A DNA stretch of 64,000 nucleotides from Mucor racemosus. Lineage: Eukaryota > Mucoromycota > Mucoromycetes > Mucorales > Mucoraceae. Position numbers and translations under genes: made by a program. Within the stretch, counting starts at the first letter, position 1. Each line of letters begins with the position of its first letter. This document shows, piece by piece, positions 62,446 to 64,000 of this stretch. The notes below the pieces were generated by a model. That model was given only the letters and a program-made list of their open reading frames with translations, was not told the origin of the DNA and made no database searches. The stretch lies in assembly GCA_027405735.1 (NCBI GenBank), contig JAPEHQ010000019.1, positions 191,001 through 255,000 on the forward strand, given 5' to 3'.

Positions 62446-63489
62446 ATTGGATTGTGGCTATTGTTTGCTATTGTCGTAGTACGATATAAGGGTTCTATTT
62501 AGTGGACTAGTATAAATTAAGAGATTGAGATTTGATTTTTTTATATTTGTATGTCAACAAAAAAAATCGAAATGATACAATGGGTAAAGAAGAAGGACTT
62601 TAATAATAATAATTTATTAAGATAAAAAAGACAAAGAAGAAGAAAAAGGAAGAGAGAGAAGAATCATTGTGATTTTAAGCAAGAATTGGCCAAACATACA
62701 ATAATATATATATTGTAAATGGGAAAAAGTTCTTCATTATTGGCTCGGGAATAAGTCAATTAAAGTAACACTAAGTGAGAAATTAGTAGCAGATATCGAA
62801 TGAATGCACTGCATGTCCACCTAAATGTCTCGCAGTTTTTTTTTTTTTCTTGCACTTTTTGAGATTATCTTTGTAATACGGGTCTCTCGGAAATGTGATG
62901 CTGCATTGTAGTAAAATTTATCGATTGATAAAAAAAATATTATTGATTGCCACACCATGTGTTTTTCGTACAACATATATGGAGCAAAAAATGTCAAATG
63001 GAGTGCAGTGATAGTGTAGCATTTCTCCCATATATCAACTGTAAAAGAAACGGGGACCTATATTGGCTTTCAATTTGAATGACATTTATAGAATAAAATG
63101 TGCCCTATCACACACACAATAGACCATTTAGACTGATTTGTGTCGCCCATGCTTGTATCAATAAAATATATTGAAATGCTCATTGAGGTTTATTATAGTT
63201 ACGTAAAATAAATTATAGAATTTGTAATTCTAATTACTACAAATAGTTAGTGTGATGTGTGATTTATGTGCATAAAATGCAATTCAAGTTAAAAGTGTGC
63301 GATTACTGCCTCAAACTGCACCTAAATTTTTGAAAACGACATCAGGTTACAATCAGTTGGGCTTTTAAATTATTCATATGTCTTTTTCTATCTGATTTTG
63401 TAAAAAATATAGTTTCAAGAGAATTAATATTCAAAAAATATGTAGCTAGGGCTACATGCACTATTTTCGAAATTTCAACAAAAAGATAT
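62446..63489. other. Intergenic, no gene seen
   Basis: It contains AAT repeats (about 62600-62612), a purine-rich stretch (62622-62662) and T runs. No coding ORF or RNA gene recognised until the tRNA. Confidence 0.5.
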
Positions 63490-63571
63490 CGTCGCCTGCA
63501 GGATTTGAACCTGCGCACGCAGAGCGTATATGATTTCTAGTCATACTCCTTAACCACTCGGACAAAGCGAC
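63490..63571 (-). tRNA. tRNA-Ser (anticodon AGA)
   Basis: 82 nt without an intron. The acceptor stem GTCGCTT pairs with AGGCGAC (one T-G pair), with discriminator G. The D arm is TCCGAGTGGTTAAGGA. The anticodon stem TATGA/TCATA has loop CTAGAAA, giving anticodon AGA. A long variable arm, TACGCTCTGCGTGC, is typical of serine tRNAs, and the T arm is GCAGG-TTCGAAT-CCTGC. It decodes UCU and, after A34 to inosine, UCC/UCA. Confidence 0.95.
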
Positions 63572-63633
63572 TTGTTGTATTTTGTCAAATATTAATAACT
63601 ATATAGAGTAAAGGGTAAAATACAAGCATCACG

Positions 63634-63756
63634 TGTTCAGCATTATCTGCTTTCCGGAGTGTTCGGATCGGGAGATCTGTTCGGAATGTAATAATTGCTG
63701 CTTATGAATATATAAACTCATGTTGTATACTTCAATAATAAACTTAACTTCTAACA
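63634..63756. mobile_element. Candidate short solo LTR close to the tRNA gene
   Basis: A 123-bp segment starts with TGTTCAG and ends with TTCTAACA, the TG...CA form of LTRs. It has a TATATAAACTC box and a CTTCAATAATAAACTTAAC stretch near the end, as in many Ty1/copia LTR 3' ends. It starts 63 bases upstream of the tRNA gene (minus strand), a favoured landing zone of Ty-type elements. No matching 5-bp duplication was found, so the call is tentative. Confidence 0.3.
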
Positions 63757-63842
63757 TGAATCTTGTTATTAAATCTTATTATTAAATCTTATTAATAGTT
63801 GTTCCATACAGAATAAACATATAAAACATAAAAATTAAAATG

Positions 63843-63866
63843 CCTAATAGCCTTCGGCTATAGGTT
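63843..63866. repeat. Small hairpin with CTTCGG loop
   Basis: CCTAATAGCC TTC GGCTATAGG folds into a stem with a UUCG-type tetraloop closed by C-G. One base is bulged. Its role is unknown. Confidence 0.45.
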
Positions 63867-63908
63867 ATATAATAACAGTTATGATAACAGTTTAACAAAA
63901 TTTTTATT

Positions 63909-64000
63909 TATTGCTGTATGCCACCAAATACCATATTTTATCACCTTCTACAGTATCAATATATCTTACAATCTATTGACTACGACATGTATTGAAATGC
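63909..64000 (-). repeat. Inverted, diverged copy of part of array segment B (runs off the window)
   Basis: The reverse complement reads ATACATGTCGTAGTCAATAG, then GATTGTAAGATATATTGATAC and AAGGTGATAAA. It aligns over about 95 bases with 17935-18030 of B1 (ATACATGTCGTAGTCAATAG...) at roughly 85-90 percent identity by eye. Part of segment B therefore belongs to a dispersed repeat family. Confidence 0.8.

Overview
The window looks like nuclear DNA of an early-diverging fungus, most likely of the order Mucorales. The grounds are AT-rich sequence, genes split by many short introns (about 45-140 bases) with GTAAGT/GTATGT donors and TAG/CAG acceptors, typical fungal housekeeping genes, many A/T homopolymers, and degenerate members of a multicopy family that I associate with Mucorales from memory. 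No search was run, so the order-level placement is inference.

Layout. 1-371: 5' part of the glycine cleavage H-protein gene (minus). 2981-4461: mitochondrial sulfide:quinone oxidoreductase. 4900-8873: SMP/C2-domain membrane-contact protein (nine exons). 9538-11152: mitochondrial ACOT9-like acyl-CoA thioesterase, divergent from the previous gene. 11153-31387: a 20 kb stretch with no recognisable intact gene. It holds a TA-flanked inverted-repeat element (12656-13211), a GC-richer island (about 13800-14480) and a 14.9 kb tandem array (15893-30748).

The array reads A1-B1-A2-B2-A3-B3-A4, with a period of 4,483-4,484 bases and near-identical units. Each of the first three A segments carries a 460-bp hAT-like MITE flanked by a perfect 8-bp duplication. 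A4 has the empty site. Each B carries a 674-bp foldback element and a second, 334-bp MITE of the same kind.

31388-35577: G-patch splicing factor Spp2 and a SulP sulfate permease. 35578-38841: degenerate repeat-rich DNA with a near-perfect palindrome of two 470-bp arms built from a frameshifted pseudogene, followed by an eight-unit 19-20-bp minisatellite just upstream of the next gene. 38842-53891: a gene-dense block with an acidic disordered protein, DEAD-box helicase Dbp8, a ThrE-type transporter, a Pho80/PCL cyclin, twinfilin, an unknown basic protein, a phosphoglycerate kinase pseudogene and a coiled-coil/proline-rich protein. 53892-57261: no intact gene. 57262-62445: secreted Cu/Zn superoxide dismutase, an active-site-intact rhomboid protease and a seven-helix membrane protein. 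63490-63571: tRNA-Ser(AGA). The window ends inside another, inverted copy of part of segment B.

The protein genes are unrelated housekeeping or membrane genes and do not form a pathway cluster. The most unusual content is the repeat architecture. The array preserves enough sequence polymorphism to read out the unequal crossover that built it, and it has filled and empty transposon sites side by side.
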